Positions 1-5,045 of a stretch of 6,369 bases of DNA are shown here, in pieces. The DNA comes from Anaerolineae bacterium (GTDB lineage Bacteria > Chloroflexota > Anaerolineae > JAADDB01). Location: contig WFQT01000322.1 in the NCBI GenBank assembly GCA_015486895.1, positions 1 to 6,369 on the forward strand. The letters are read 5' to 3'. The notes under the pieces are model-generated. The model ran no database searches, was not told the DNA's origin, and saw only the letters and a list, made by a program, of their open reading frames with translations. The number at the start of each line of letters is the position of its first letter. Position 1 is the first letter of the stretch. A program made the position numbers and the translations under genes.

Positions 1-82
1 AAGTAAGCAAGAAAAGCAGCGCGTAAATGAGAACGTTGGCTTTATATTGTGAAAACTGATACCTCTCATTGTCGGCAACCAT
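1..82 (-). CDS. N-terminus of a membrane protein, truncated by the window edge
   Basis: An ATG at 82 (minus strand) opens a frame that stays open to the left edge, giving 27 residues: MVADNERYQFSQYKANVL, then IYALLFLLT. The short polar head followed by a hydrophobic run (residues 17-27) looks like the start of a first transmembrane helix. It begins 23 bp after the stop of the glycosyltransferase at 106, on the same strand, so it is probably the next gene of that operon. The nearest Shine-Dalgarno-like AAGGA lies about 15 nt upstream of the ATG, which is too far to be convincing, but no other start codon is available in frame. In a glycosyltransferase operon a polytopic membrane protein is often a polymerase, ligase or flippase. 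That is context only; 27 residues do not identify the family. Confidence 0.6.
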   Translation of the reverse strand, partial: MVADNERYQFSQYKANVLIYALLFLLT

Positions 83-105
83 GAGAACTTGTGTTTTTCC
101 TTGGC

Positions 106-1356
106 CTAAGTTTCTTCGTAGATGGATAGCAAGCGGCGAACGATTTGGTTCCAGTCGTATTGTTCGACCACGAAGCGATAGCCGTTTTCCCCCAACCGTT
201 GTCGTTCTTCCGGTCGCTCGATCAGGTCGATGACGGCGTTGGCAAAAGCTCGCGGCGACGAAGCCAGCCGCAGTTGTTGGTTCTCTGCCACGGGGAAGCC
301 CTCGGCGCCCAGAGGCGTAGCAATAATTGCCTTGCGCATGGCCATTGCTTCCATGACTTTTAAGCGTGTGCCGCCGCCTATCCGCAGTGGTACAACGTAA
401 ACTGTGGCCCCGGCAATGTATGGTCGCACGTCCAATACTTTGCCGGTGACAAAGACACCCGACACATTGCTAAGCTCGCTTAGCCGGCGGTGCGGCTTTT
501 GGCCTACAATGTAGAACTGTGCTCGGGGGTGTTTAGCCCGGATGGCAGGCCATACTCGTTTGACGAACCAGAGCACGCCGTCCACGTTAGGGCGGTAGTC
601 CATTTTGCCGGTGAAAACAAGGCTTAGCGTGGGCAAATGGGGTGCCTTAAGAGCTGATTCTAAGCGGTATTGTCCGTAGTAAGCGATGTCCACGCCGTTG
701 GGGATGACGCAGATAGGCTTGTTGGGGGAGATGTGCTGTAGCGCTGCTTTGTCTGCTTCGGAGACAGCGATGACCCGGTCGTGCCTTTTGCAGACCTGCT
801 GTTCGTACCGGCGCAGCTTTCGCCACTGGATGAGGGAATAAATGGCAGCCGGCAACCGTTCCGGCCGGCGAATGTCGGTGAGAAAAGCTCGTTTTTGCAG
901 CAAGTATTCAGCATTGTGGTCGTCGAAAACCCAAATGGCATTGCCTCGCGGTAGGTCAAAGGCATAATGCGCCATTTCAATGCCTTCAATTTGGACGATG
1001 TCGTATCTGTTTTCCGTCATGAGATGGTGCAAGCAGTCGTGCATGGCCGGGGAAGCCAGGCGCAGTGCCATGTCTGGCCAGGGGGAACTCAGCGTTGTCC
1101 ACAGCCTGATTTTTAGGGGCCGGGGCTGTGGCAGAGGGACGGTGTGTACGTGGCGGCAGGCAGTGGCGATGGGCGTTGTTGCCAAAGTGGCAGCTTCCTC
1201 GGCATTGGCAAAGGTGCAGAGATCAACATGGTAGTCGCGAGCTACTCTCTTAATCAGGTTGAAATTGCGAATGGTCGTTCCCTGATTAGGGGGATAAGGA
1301 AATTGAGGTGTTAGGAAAAGGATGTGTTTCCGAGATGGTTGTTGCTTGCGGACCAT
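106..1356 (-). CDS. GT4-family glycosyltransferase (GT-B fold), 416 aa
   Basis: Probably transfers a sugar from a nucleotide-sugar donor to a growing surface or exopolysaccharide chain, in the cytoplasm or at the inner membrane face. The N-terminal Rossmann half opens with HILFLTPQFPYPPNQGTTIR (residues 11-30), a glycine loop typical of GT4 enzymes, and IWVFDDHNAEY follows at about 141-151. The C-terminal half has VIAVSEADK (195-203), IPNGVD (218-223), FTGKMDYRPNVDG (248-260) and the donor-binding block GGGTRLKVMEAMA (327-339). The second glutamate of the usual E-x7-E motif is E336, and the first position is glycine. From memory, this pattern resembles the sugar transferases associated with PEP-CTERM/exosortase-type loci, but I cannot confirm the subfamily. 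I chose ATG 1356: it follows AGGGG with a 4-nt gap and lies 10 bp after the upstream stop. The longer ATG at 1383 has no ribosome site and would overlap that gene. The stop is TAG. Confidence 0.9.
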   Translation of the reverse strand: MVRKQQPSRKHILFLTPQFPYPPNQGTTIRNFNLIKRVARDYHVDLCTFANAEEAATLATTPIATACRHVHTVPLPQPRPLKIRLWTTLSSPWPDMALRLASPAMHDCLHHLMTENRYDIVQIEGIEMAHYAFDLPRGNAIWVFDDHNAEYLLQKRAFLTDIRRPERLPAAIYSLIQWRKLRRYEQQVCKRHDRVIAVSEADKAALQHISPNKPICVIPNGVDIAYYGQYRLESALKAPHLPTLSLVFTGKMDYRPNVDGVLWFVKRVWPAIRAKHPRAQFYIVGQKPHRRLSELSNVSGVFVTGKVLDVRPYIAGATVYVVPLRIGGGTRLKVMEAMAMRKAIIATPLGAEGFPVAENQQLRLASSPRAFANAVIDLIERPEERQRLGENGYRFVVEQYDWNQIVRRLLSIYEET

Positions 1357-1366
1357 GGTGCCCCTG

Positions 1367-2485
1367 TCACAACTGTTTAGCATTGTAAACCCGACGGTAG
1401 ACCTCTAATGTTTCCCTCGCAGCTTTCTGCCAAGAGAAGAGCTTGGCGCGCTTTAACCCTTTCTCTCGGAGATCATGTCGCAGCTCTTCGTCGTTGGCTA
1501 AATGGTTGATGTTCACAGTCCATCCCTCTTCGTCGGTGGGAGAAACCAGCAAGGCAGCATCTCCGACCACTTCCGGTAGGCTGGAGGCGTTTGAGACGAT
1601 GGCCGGAGCACCGCAAGCCATCGCTTCTAGGGGCGTTAGGCCAAACCCTTCGTAAAAGGCCGGGTGAACTAACATTAATGCGGCGTTGTACAGTCGCAAT
1701 AACTCTTCGTTGCTGACCCGGTTCAGGAAGAGGCAATGTGAGCCGATGTTTAACTTCGCAACTTCCTGGTAGATTTCTTCGTAATGCCAGCCGGGGGCGC
1801 CGGCCAGAACCAAAGCCTGCCGGCCGTGATATTTCTCTCGGAAGCGGTGATAAGCATGCAACAAGGTCAGCAAGTTTTTGCGCGGCTCAATGGTGCTAAC
1901 GAAGAGGATAAAATCTTGTGGTAATCGATACCGTTTTTGCAACCAACGATATGCTTCTTCTCGATCAATGGGGCGATAGTATGGAGCGGCTGCCTCATAG
2001 ATGACGCTGATTTTACTTTCCGGTATGCCCAGTAGTTTCACCAAGTCATTTTTGGTGCTCCGGGAGACGGCAATGACACTGTCGGCGTGGTGTGCAGCTC
2101 GGTCCACCTGAGCGTAATAGCGAGCTGCCTCTTTCGTGAGCAGATAAGGGTAACGGATAAAAGCGAGATCGTGCACTGTGATGACTTTGCTACAGCAAGC
2201 CCCGAAAGGAGGAATGAAATCTGGGCTGTGGAGAATGTCGACGTGGTGTAACCGCATCTCCCGGCTCAACAGTTTCTGTTCCAGCCGGTGATGTGGAGGC
2301 GTGTGAAGGGTTCGCCGCCGAAAGTTATCGGCCTGGACTAATGGTTCTTTATCTTTAGAGTGTTGGAAGAGAATGTAGTCATTTTCATGGTCTACTTCTG
2401 ATAATCCTTGGGCCAGTCGCTGTGCATAGAGGCTAATACCTGCTTTTTGATAGTGATAAAGGCGGAAGTCAATACCGATTTTCAT
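1367..2485 (-). CDS. GT4-family glycosyltransferase (mannosyltransferase-like), 372 aa
   Basis: Retaining glycosyltransferase of the GT-B fold, family GT4, expected to build a surface or extracellular polysaccharide. It starts MKIGIDFRLYHYQKAGI, where a GI loop replaces the usual GG. It continues with ITVHDLAFIRYP (102-113), VIAVSRSTKNDL (137-148) and the STIEPRKN motif (197-204). The classical E-x7-E block EGFGLTPLE (E279 and E287) is followed by AMACGAPAIVSNASSLPEVVGDAALL. These are hallmark residues of the WbaZ/MtfB-like group, whose members often transfer mannose; the actual sugar is unknown. Length is normal for the family. Two ATGs are possible, at 2491 and 2485. The AAAGGA site ends 1 nt before the first and 7 nt before the second, so I prefer 2485. 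The TGA stop is 10 bp before the next glycosyltransferase, indicating one transcript. Confidence 0.93.
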   Translation of the reverse strand: MKIGIDFRLYHYQKAGISLYAQRLAQGLSEVDHENDYILFQHSKDKEPLVQADNFRRRTLHTPPHHRLEQKLLSREMRLHHVDILHSPDFIPPFGACCSKVITVHDLAFIRYPYLLTKEAARYYAQVDRAAHHADSVIAVSRSTKNDLVKLLGIPESKISVIYEAAAPYYRPIDREEAYRWLQKRYRLPQDFILFVSTIEPRKNLLTLLHAYHRFREKYHGRQALVLAGAPGWHYEEIYQEVAKLNIGSHCLFLNRVSNEELLRLYNAALMLVHPAFYEGFGLTPLEAMACGAPAIVSNASSLPEVVGDAALLVSPTDEEGWTVNINHLANDEELRHDLREKGLKRAKLFSWQKAARETLEVYRRVYNAKQL

Positions 2486-2487
2486 CG

Positions 2488-2637
2488 TCATTTCCTTTGC
2501 ATGAAATCTTGGACCTGGGCAAGCCGAAGTTTTTGTACCCTTGCCTCTTCCTGCGCCTTTGCATTGGATTTTCGTATTCTTGTCTCACCAGCTATAGTCT
2601 GGCGGTAATTCATTTTGTGGTTCAACAAGGCACTCAT
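2488..2637 (-). CDS. Possible small ORF, 49 aa, coupled to the glycosyltransferase start
   Basis: An ATG at 2637 (minus strand) opens 49 codons ending in TGA at 2490-2488. The stop overlaps the upstream ATG of the glycosyltransferase as ATGA and lies 2 nt before its preferred start. The product begins MSALLNHKMNYRQTIAGE. Its C-terminal half is charged and helix-prone (SNAKAQEEARVQKLR, then LAQVQDFMQRK), with a net positive charge. An in-frame ATG at 2652 would add five residues; a TAA follows directly upstream at 2658-2656. Neither start has a visible Shine-Dalgarno site, and the 5' end touches the interspersed repeat at 2638. It could therefore be the tail of a gene cut by repeat insertion, a short leader peptide, or chance. 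I recognise no family. The ATGA overlap and amphipathic tail favour something real, but rare arginine codons (AGA, AGG, CGA) argue against strong expression. Confidence 0.3.
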   Translation of the reverse strand: MSALLNHKMNYRQTIAGETRIRKSNAKAQEEARVQKLRLAQVQDFMQRK

Positions 2638-2638
2638 G

Positions 2639-2832
2639 GCCACAGATTGCATTGATTACACAGACTGAATAAACCAAAAATCAGTGGCAATCTATCTAAT
2701 CATTGGTTAGCTTTTTAATATCTTACCAGTGAAATTATCACGCACGGCGCAAGAAAATGAATCACAAATTGCACAGACTTTCGGTCTGCTTTTCTCCTAA
2801 AAATTCTGCGAAAATCTATGTTAATCTGTGGC
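2639..2832. repeat. Imperfect inverted repeat with GCCACAGATT ends
   Basis: GCCACAGATT at 2639-2648 is matched exactly by its reverse complement AATCTGTGGC at 2823-2832. Similarity continues inward for roughly 28 bp on each arm with substitutions and small gaps: left gcattgattacacaga, right (reversed) aacatagattttcgcaga. The arms enclose about 175 bp with no gene. Text of the form 'ccacagattacacagatt' is, from memory, a common interspersed intergenic repeat in several environmental bacterial phyla. No transposase is present, so this is either a noncoding repeat family or a decayed nonautonomous element. Confidence 0.55.
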
Positions 2833-2887
2833 TGAAACTCAAAACGCCATTGTCCAGTGATCAGGTTAGTATCTTATCAGTGAAATT
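2719..2887 (+). repeat. Direct 18-bp near-repeat TATCTTAYCAGTGAAATT (two copies)
   Basis: TATCTTACCAGTGAAATT at 2719-2736 recurs as TATCTTATCAGTGAAATT at 2870-2887, with one C/T difference. Both copies are preceded within a few bases by GGTTAG. The pair brackets the right arm of the GCCACAGATT inverted repeat, so it could be a duplicated junction left by repeat insertion or part of a longer repeat unit. Confidence 0.5.
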
Positions 2888-2907
2888 CTTGTACACTGGA
2901 CGAAAAT

Positions 2908-3090
2908 TTAACGCAGAGACGCAAAGAGCACTAAGACGCAAAGAAAAAACGCTAACAATCAGCGAATCTGCGAATCAGAGACACAGCTCTTGGTAAAAGG
3001 ATGTTTTCGCCGATTCGGCGGTGCCAAGATACATAAGACGCTAAGGAGAAATAAGATCTCTGCGACTTTGCTTCTTTGCATCTTTGCGTT
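2908..3090. repeat. acgcagagacgcaaag-type interspersed repeat in inverted arrangement
   Basis: The left arm (about 2908-2952) carries ACGCAGAGACGCAAAG and then AAGACGCAAAG. A related AAGACGCTAAGGAG lies at about 3036-3049. The right arm (about 3055-3090) reads TCTCTGCGACTTTG, then CTTCTTTGCATCTTTGCG, which on the other strand is again a series of GCAAAG units. The arms are therefore inverted relative to each other and about 100 bp apart. This is the widespread intergenic text whose translation gives spurious NAETQR peptides. Its mechanism of spread is not evident here; no open reading frame for a transposase is present. Confidence 0.6.
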
Positions 3091-3122
3091 TGGCTTTTTG
3101 GTTCTGGCTTGGCCAGGTTAGG
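3082..3122 (+). repeat. 41-bp exact direct repeat, copy 1 (downstream of the DedA gene)
   Basis: The 41 bases starting CTTTGCGTTTGGC and ending GGCCAGGTTAGG are identical to 4217-4257. Looser similarity (8 of 11 bases) extends a further 11 bp to the left. It contains a small hairpin CTGGC-TTG-GCCAG. Copy 1 is joined on its left to the GCAAAG-type repeat arm. In minus-strand terms it lies about 80 bp after the DedA stop codon. It matches the fixed end of an interspersed repeat family more than a target-site duplication, which would normally be far shorter. Confidence 0.85.
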
Positions 3123-3202
3123 ATCATGCAATTTGCGGCCGGCTTTTGTTCCAGCTCAGCAACAGCGGACATCTAAGGCTGGCAAAGCTACTCCGTTGGT
3201 GA

Positions 3203-3859
3203 TTAAGCTTCCTCAATGGGGGGAACTACACGCTGTCCCCGGCGGATGTGATGCCACAAGTAGAGAAGGAAACCCCCTACCAGAATGATGGCGATGGGAA
3301 TATCGAATGGGCGCATGATGGCGCGTAGCTCTTCCCAGCGGGAACCAAACGTATAGCCTCCTAACGTCAAGGCGCCGGCCCAAACGAAAGACCCGGCGAA
3401 GGTCAGAGTGGTAAAGCGCCAGAAATTGACCTTGGATACACCGGCCGGGAAAGAAATGAAAGTGCGCACGATGGGCAGCAGTCTGGAAAGAAAGGCTACC
3501 CAATCTCCCCATTTGGAAAACCAGTGGTCGGTGTGTTTCAGGTCTGAGGGATTGACCATGATGTAGCGCCCATATTTTTCTAAGAATGGCCTTCCGCCCC
3601 AAGCGCCCAGAACGTAAGAGGCGATAGAGCCAATGGTACATCCCAGAGCACCGTAGAACCCGCCCCAGAGGACGGCATCCAAACGGGAGCCGCCATGTTC
3701 CAGAACCAGCATCCAGCCGGCCAGGGGCATGGTGACTTCGCTGGGAACGGGAATGTTGGCGCTTTCTAAAGCCATGATGACCACAACGCCAGGCCAGCCG
3801 ATGCTGTTAAACAGATGTGAAAGAAATGCTATTAGTTGTTGTTCGAATCCGGACATCAT
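3203..3859 (-). CDS. DedA-family (SNARE-associated/VTT domain) integral membrane protein, 218 aa
   Basis: Polytopic inner-membrane protein of the DedA family, whose members support membrane homeostasis; some (UptA type) move undecaprenyl phosphate across the membrane. Visible signatures are a re-entrant-loop glutamate region ALESANIPVPSE (residues 30-41, E32 and E41), a glycine-rich helix GALGCTIGSIASYVLGAWGG (about 70-89) and the hallmark FLSRLLPIVRTFISFPAGV (123-141). R126 and R132 of that block correspond to the essential arginine pair of the E. coli homologues. A final hydrophobic helix (about 187-203) is followed by the basic tail HHIRRGQR. Length is typical. The start at 3859 has AAGGA 11 nt upstream, slightly long; ATG 3856 is the alternative. 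The stop is TAA. It stands alone on the minus strand, separated from the glycosyltransferases by 565 bp of repeats. Lipid-carrier recycling would suit polysaccharide synthesis, but the substrate is not shown. Confidence 0.94.
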   Translation of the reverse strand: MMSGFEQQLIAFLSHLFNSIGWPGVVVIMALESANIPVPSEVTMPLAGWMLVLEHGGSRLDAVLWGGFYGALGCTIGSIASYVLGAWGGRPFLEKYGRYIMVNPSDLKHTDHWFSKWGDWVAFLSRLLPIVRTFISFPAGVSKVNFWRFTTLTFAGSFVWAGALTLGGYTFGSRWEELRAIMRPFDIPIAIILVGGFLLYLWHHIRRGQRVVPPIEEA

Positions 3860-4096
3860 TGTTTTTTCTATCCTTGCCCTTGGTTTGCGATGGCCGTAAA
3901 AGAGATGTTTTGCGTTATTTATCGCCGTATTGCCCGGCTATTTCTCTATCGAGTGTTGCCGGACTAGCCTGGCGATGATCCACCGCCGGGGACACCAATG
4001 TTGCAGAGATTTTTCAGCGCTCTTAGTCGTGGAATGGAACTGGTATTTGCCGGCTACATCCCCGCGGGAAACTACCCTTTGCCTCACCGGGTTCCA

Positions 4097-4126
4097 ATTA
4101 TACCCTCTCTGCTAATGGCTAACCAA
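4097..4126 (-). promoter_or_regulatory. Weak candidate promoter for the DedA gene
   Basis: On the minus strand TATAAT (4102-4097) is a perfect -10 hexamer. Eighteen bases upstream is TTGGTT (4126-4121), a 3-of-6 match to a -35 box. It points towards the DedA gene but would give a leader of roughly 230 nt, and there is no TGn extension. A perfect hexamer at this AT-rich spot could be chance. Confidence 0.25.
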
Positions 4127-4216
4127 ATTGACAGACAGCAGTAGGGGCGACGCATTCCAACTACGCCGGTGTCAACAGCAGTTCTAACTTCGCAAATGAG
4201 GGTTTCTCCTTCGCAC

Positions 4217-4257
4217 CTTTGCGTTTGGCTTTTTGGTTCTGGCTTGGCCAGGTTAGG
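4217..4257 (+). repeat. 41-bp exact direct repeat, copy 2 (upstream of the DedA gene)
   Basis: Identical over 41 bases to 3082-3122 and in the same orientation, 1,135 bp apart. The left flank, CTTCGCAC before the shared CTTTGCG, is a degraded form of the CTTTGCAT in copy 1. The right flank differs completely, so the sharp boundary is at 4257. That boundary lies two bases beyond the stop codon of the 34-codon minus-strand ORF. This copy lacks the long inverted partner arm that accompanies copy 1. Confidence 0.85.
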
Positions 4258-4357
4258 CTACGCGGGATAACTGATTCGCGGCGATCTGCTCGTGAACCAC
4301 TCTCTTCCCGGTCACCCAAATTTGGAATTGCTGCTGTCCGCTGCTGGAGTTTGCCAT
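4253..4357 (-). CDS. Possible small ORF, 34 aa, ending in the 41-bp repeat
   Basis: An ATG at 4357 (minus strand) opens 34 codons: MANSSSGQQQFQIWVTG, then KRVVHEQIAANQLSRVA, stop TAA at 4255-4253. A Shine-Dalgarno-like GAGGG sits 4 nt upstream of the ATG (TGAGGGCAAAATG). Third codon positions are rich in G/C, like real genes nearby. The composition is soluble and mixed, with no membrane segment. The stop codon is supplied by the repeat, so the ORF may be a gene tail-trimmed by repeat insertion or a complete microprotein. Its start lies inside the likely -35 region of the SCP-2 promoter on the other strand, so its transcription would run against or away from that gene. I recognise no family; chance is a serious alternative at this length. 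Confidence 0.3.
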   Translation of the reverse strand: MANSSSGQQQFQIWVTGKRVVHEQIAANQLSRVA

Positions 4358-4379
4358 TTTGCCCTCAGCGCGGTATCCT
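4351..4379 (+). promoter_or_regulatory. Candidate sigma-70-type promoter for the SCP-2 gene
   Basis: TTGCCA (4351-4356, 5 of 6 to TTGACA) and TATCCT (4374-4379, 4 of 6 to TATAAT) are separated by 17 bp, the ideal spacing. An overlapping alternative -10 is TAAAAT at 4379-4384. Transcription starting near 4386 would give a leader of about 60 nt before the ATG at 4447. Confidence 0.4.
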
Positions 4380-4433
4380 AAAATAGGTAACGTTGTTGTC
4401 ACGAGGAGCAGCAAGAGAAACCATTACCCCAAC

Positions 4434-4440
4434 AAGGAGG
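4434..4440 (+). promoter_or_regulatory. Ribosome binding site fixing the SCP-2 start
   Basis: AAGGAGG with a 6-nt gap to ATG 4447, a near-perfect Shine-Dalgarno. It rules out the 18-codon upstream extension that the open frame from 4393 would allow. Confidence 0.9.
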
Positions 4441-4446
4441 AAAATC

Positions 4447-4854
4447 ATGGCCTTGAAGTTCCCGTCTGATGAGTGGATCAAAGCATTATGTGCAAAGCTC
4501 AATGAAAGCGAAGCGTACGAAAAGTCTGCTAAAGATTGGGAGGGGGACTTTATCTTCCTGAGCGAGGCGGATGCTCAGCATCCAGATCCTGCTTACCTCT
4601 ACTTAGATCTGTACCATGGTAAATGTCGCAGCGCCAAAATGCTCAGCGGCGCCGATGAAGTCAAAGCCGCTTACACTTTAGCCAGCAAGCCGGCTACTTG
4701 GCGGCAGGTCATTGATGGTAAATTAGACCCCATTCAGGGGATGATGACTCGCAAGCTTAAGCTCAAAGGCAACATGATGAAAATCATGCGCTATCCCAAA
4801 GCAGCCAAAGAGATCGTTGCTTGCTGCGCACTGATTCCTACCGATTTCTTATAA
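4447..4854 (+). CDS. SCP-2 sterol-transfer (lipid-binding) domain protein, 135 aa
   Basis: A stand-alone bacterial SCP-2 domain protein. The family folds around a hydrophobic tunnel that binds fatty acyl chains, acyl-CoA, sterols or similar lipids, and is cytosolic; the ligand here is unknown. The protein begins MALKFPSDEWIKALCAKLNE, usual for the family. A central strand region YLYLDLYHGKCRSAK (50-64) follows. The diagnostic block is WRQVIDGKLDPIQGMMTRKL (85-104), then KLKGNMMKIMRYPKAAKEIV (105-124), the equivalent of the 'dGkldp...GklkvkGd' signature. It has no signal peptide and is of ordinary full length. The start at 4447 is fixed by AAGGAGG 6 nt upstream. It is followed by a strong terminator, so it is probably a single-gene unit or only partly co-expressed with the alcohol dehydrogenase 191 bp downstream. 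Such proteins recur near lipid- or aldehyde-handling enzymes, but a functional link is inference. Confidence 0.9.
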   Translation: MALKFPSDEWIKALCAKLNESEAYEKSAKDWEGDFIFLSEADAQHPDPAYLYLDLYHGKCRSAKMLSGADEVKAAYTLASKPATWRQVIDGKLDPIQGMMTRKLKLKGNMMKIMRYPKAAKEIVACCALIPTDFL

Positions 4855-4862
4855 ACTTCTGC

Positions 4863-4889
4863 GGCGGGTAGATGTTCTGCCCGCCTTTT
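4863..4889 (+). terminator. Intrinsic terminator after the SCP-2 gene
   Basis: The stem GGCGGGTAGA (4863-4872) pairs with TCTGCCCGCC (4876-4885) around the loop TGT. This gives ten pairs including one G-T, followed at once by TTTTGCTTT. It lies 9 bp after the TAA stop. The T-tract is short, so some read-through into the dehydrogenase is possible. Confidence 0.8.
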
Positions 4890-4922
4890 GCTTTGCCGGT
4901 GCGACCGATAACTGAGAGTGCG

Positions 4923-4945
4923 CTGCCGGCCATCGTGGCCGGCAG
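4923..4945. repeat. Perfect GC-rich hairpin between the SCP-2 and ADH genes
   Basis: CTGCCGGCCA (4923-4932) and TGGCCGGCAG (4936-4945) form a perfect 10-bp inverted repeat around TCG. The stem extends by a wobble and a C-G pair to 4921-4947. No T-run follows on either strand, so it is not a standard terminator. It holds two of the GCCGGC hexamers that are frequent in this window. It could be a dispersed palindromic element, an mRNA-stabilising structure in the ADH leader, or a protein site. Confidence 0.6.
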
Positions 4946-5032
4946 TGTAGAAATGCCGCTGGTCAGGCAATGGCTCAGACAGTTGCTGGGAAGCAATCAG
5001 GCCGTTCTCCGGCAAAGTGACGCCCCGATGAC

Positions 5033-5039
5033 AAGGAGG
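5033..5039 (+). promoter_or_regulatory. Ribosome binding site fixing the ADH start
   Basis: AAGGAGG, with 6 nt to ATG 5046. It shows that the 58 codons of open frame upstream (from 4872) are not translated: that stretch contains the terminator 3' arm and the hairpin, and lacks protein-like composition. Confidence 0.9.
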
Positions 5040-5045
5040 TCAGCT

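Larger units (their letters stand above)
2638..3202. other. Gene-poor repeat mosaic between the GT operon and the DedA gene
   Basis: About 565 bp with no convincing gene. It is lower in G+C than its flanks and made of several repeat pieces described separately: a GCCACAGATT inverted pair, an 18-bp near-duplicate, an acgcagagacgcaaag-type inverted pair and one copy of the 41-bp repeat. A 79-codon plus-strand frame at 2757-2996 passes through these repeats and contains the peptide text NAETQR, well known as a false translation of such DNA, so I do not call it. A small hairpin with stem CAGAC/GTCTG (2774-2778 with 2784-2788, loop TTTCG) is followed by CTTTTCT. It is too weak to call a terminator. 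The glycosyltransferase operon promoter should lie at the left end of this stretch or just downstream, but I see no clear -35/-10 pair. Confidence 0.7.
3860..4446. other. Divergent intergenic region between the DedA and SCP-2 genes
   Basis: 587 bp that must hold the promoters of both flanking genes, which diverge. It contains a TATAAT-type element for the minus strand, the second copy of the 41-bp repeat (4217-4257), a 34-codon minus-strand ORF (4253-4357) and a plausible plus-strand promoter (4351-4379), each listed separately. The 61-codon plus frame at 3930-4115 starts on TTG without a ribosome site and has an unconvincing composition, so I do not call it. I see no tRNA, riboswitch or CRISPR-like array here. 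Confidence 0.6.

Noticed and set aside
660..989. 109-codon minus-strand frame inside the glycosyltransferase
   Set aside because: Shadow frame of the GT4 gene; low-complexity serine/threonine-rich translation.
1357..1383. Nine-codon extension of the second glycosyltransferase from ATG 1383
   Set aside because: It would overlap the upstream gene, has no ribosome site, and adds residues unlike the family N-terminus.
2757..2996. 79-codon plus-strand frame
   Set aside because: It runs through interspersed repeats and contains NAETQR text, a known false translation; it has no ribosome site and no family resemblance.
3930..4115. 61-codon plus-strand frame
   Set aside because: TTG start without a Shine-Dalgarno, cysteine/tryptophan-rich composition with no domain, and placement in a divergent promoter region.
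4128..4156. TTGACA at 4128-4133 as a plus-strand -35 box
   Set aside because: No acceptable -10 hexamer follows at 16-18 bp (the sequence there is cgcattcc), and it is more than 300 bp from the SCP-2 start.
3082..4257. Composite transposon carrying the DedA gene
   Set aside because: No transposase, no terminal inverted repeats on the 41-mers and no flanking target duplication seen; a dispersed repeat family is simpler.
4393..4446. 18-codon N-terminal extension of the SCP-2 protein
   Set aside because: The ideal Shine-Dalgarno at 4434-4440 lies inside it, and MALKFPSDEW is a normal start for the family.
4872..5045. 58-codon N-terminal extension of the alcohol dehydrogenase
   Set aside because: It includes the terminator's 3' arm and a perfect hairpin. 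The strong AAGGAGG at 5033 and the family-typical start MWYFVSPQIIFG place the true start at 5046.
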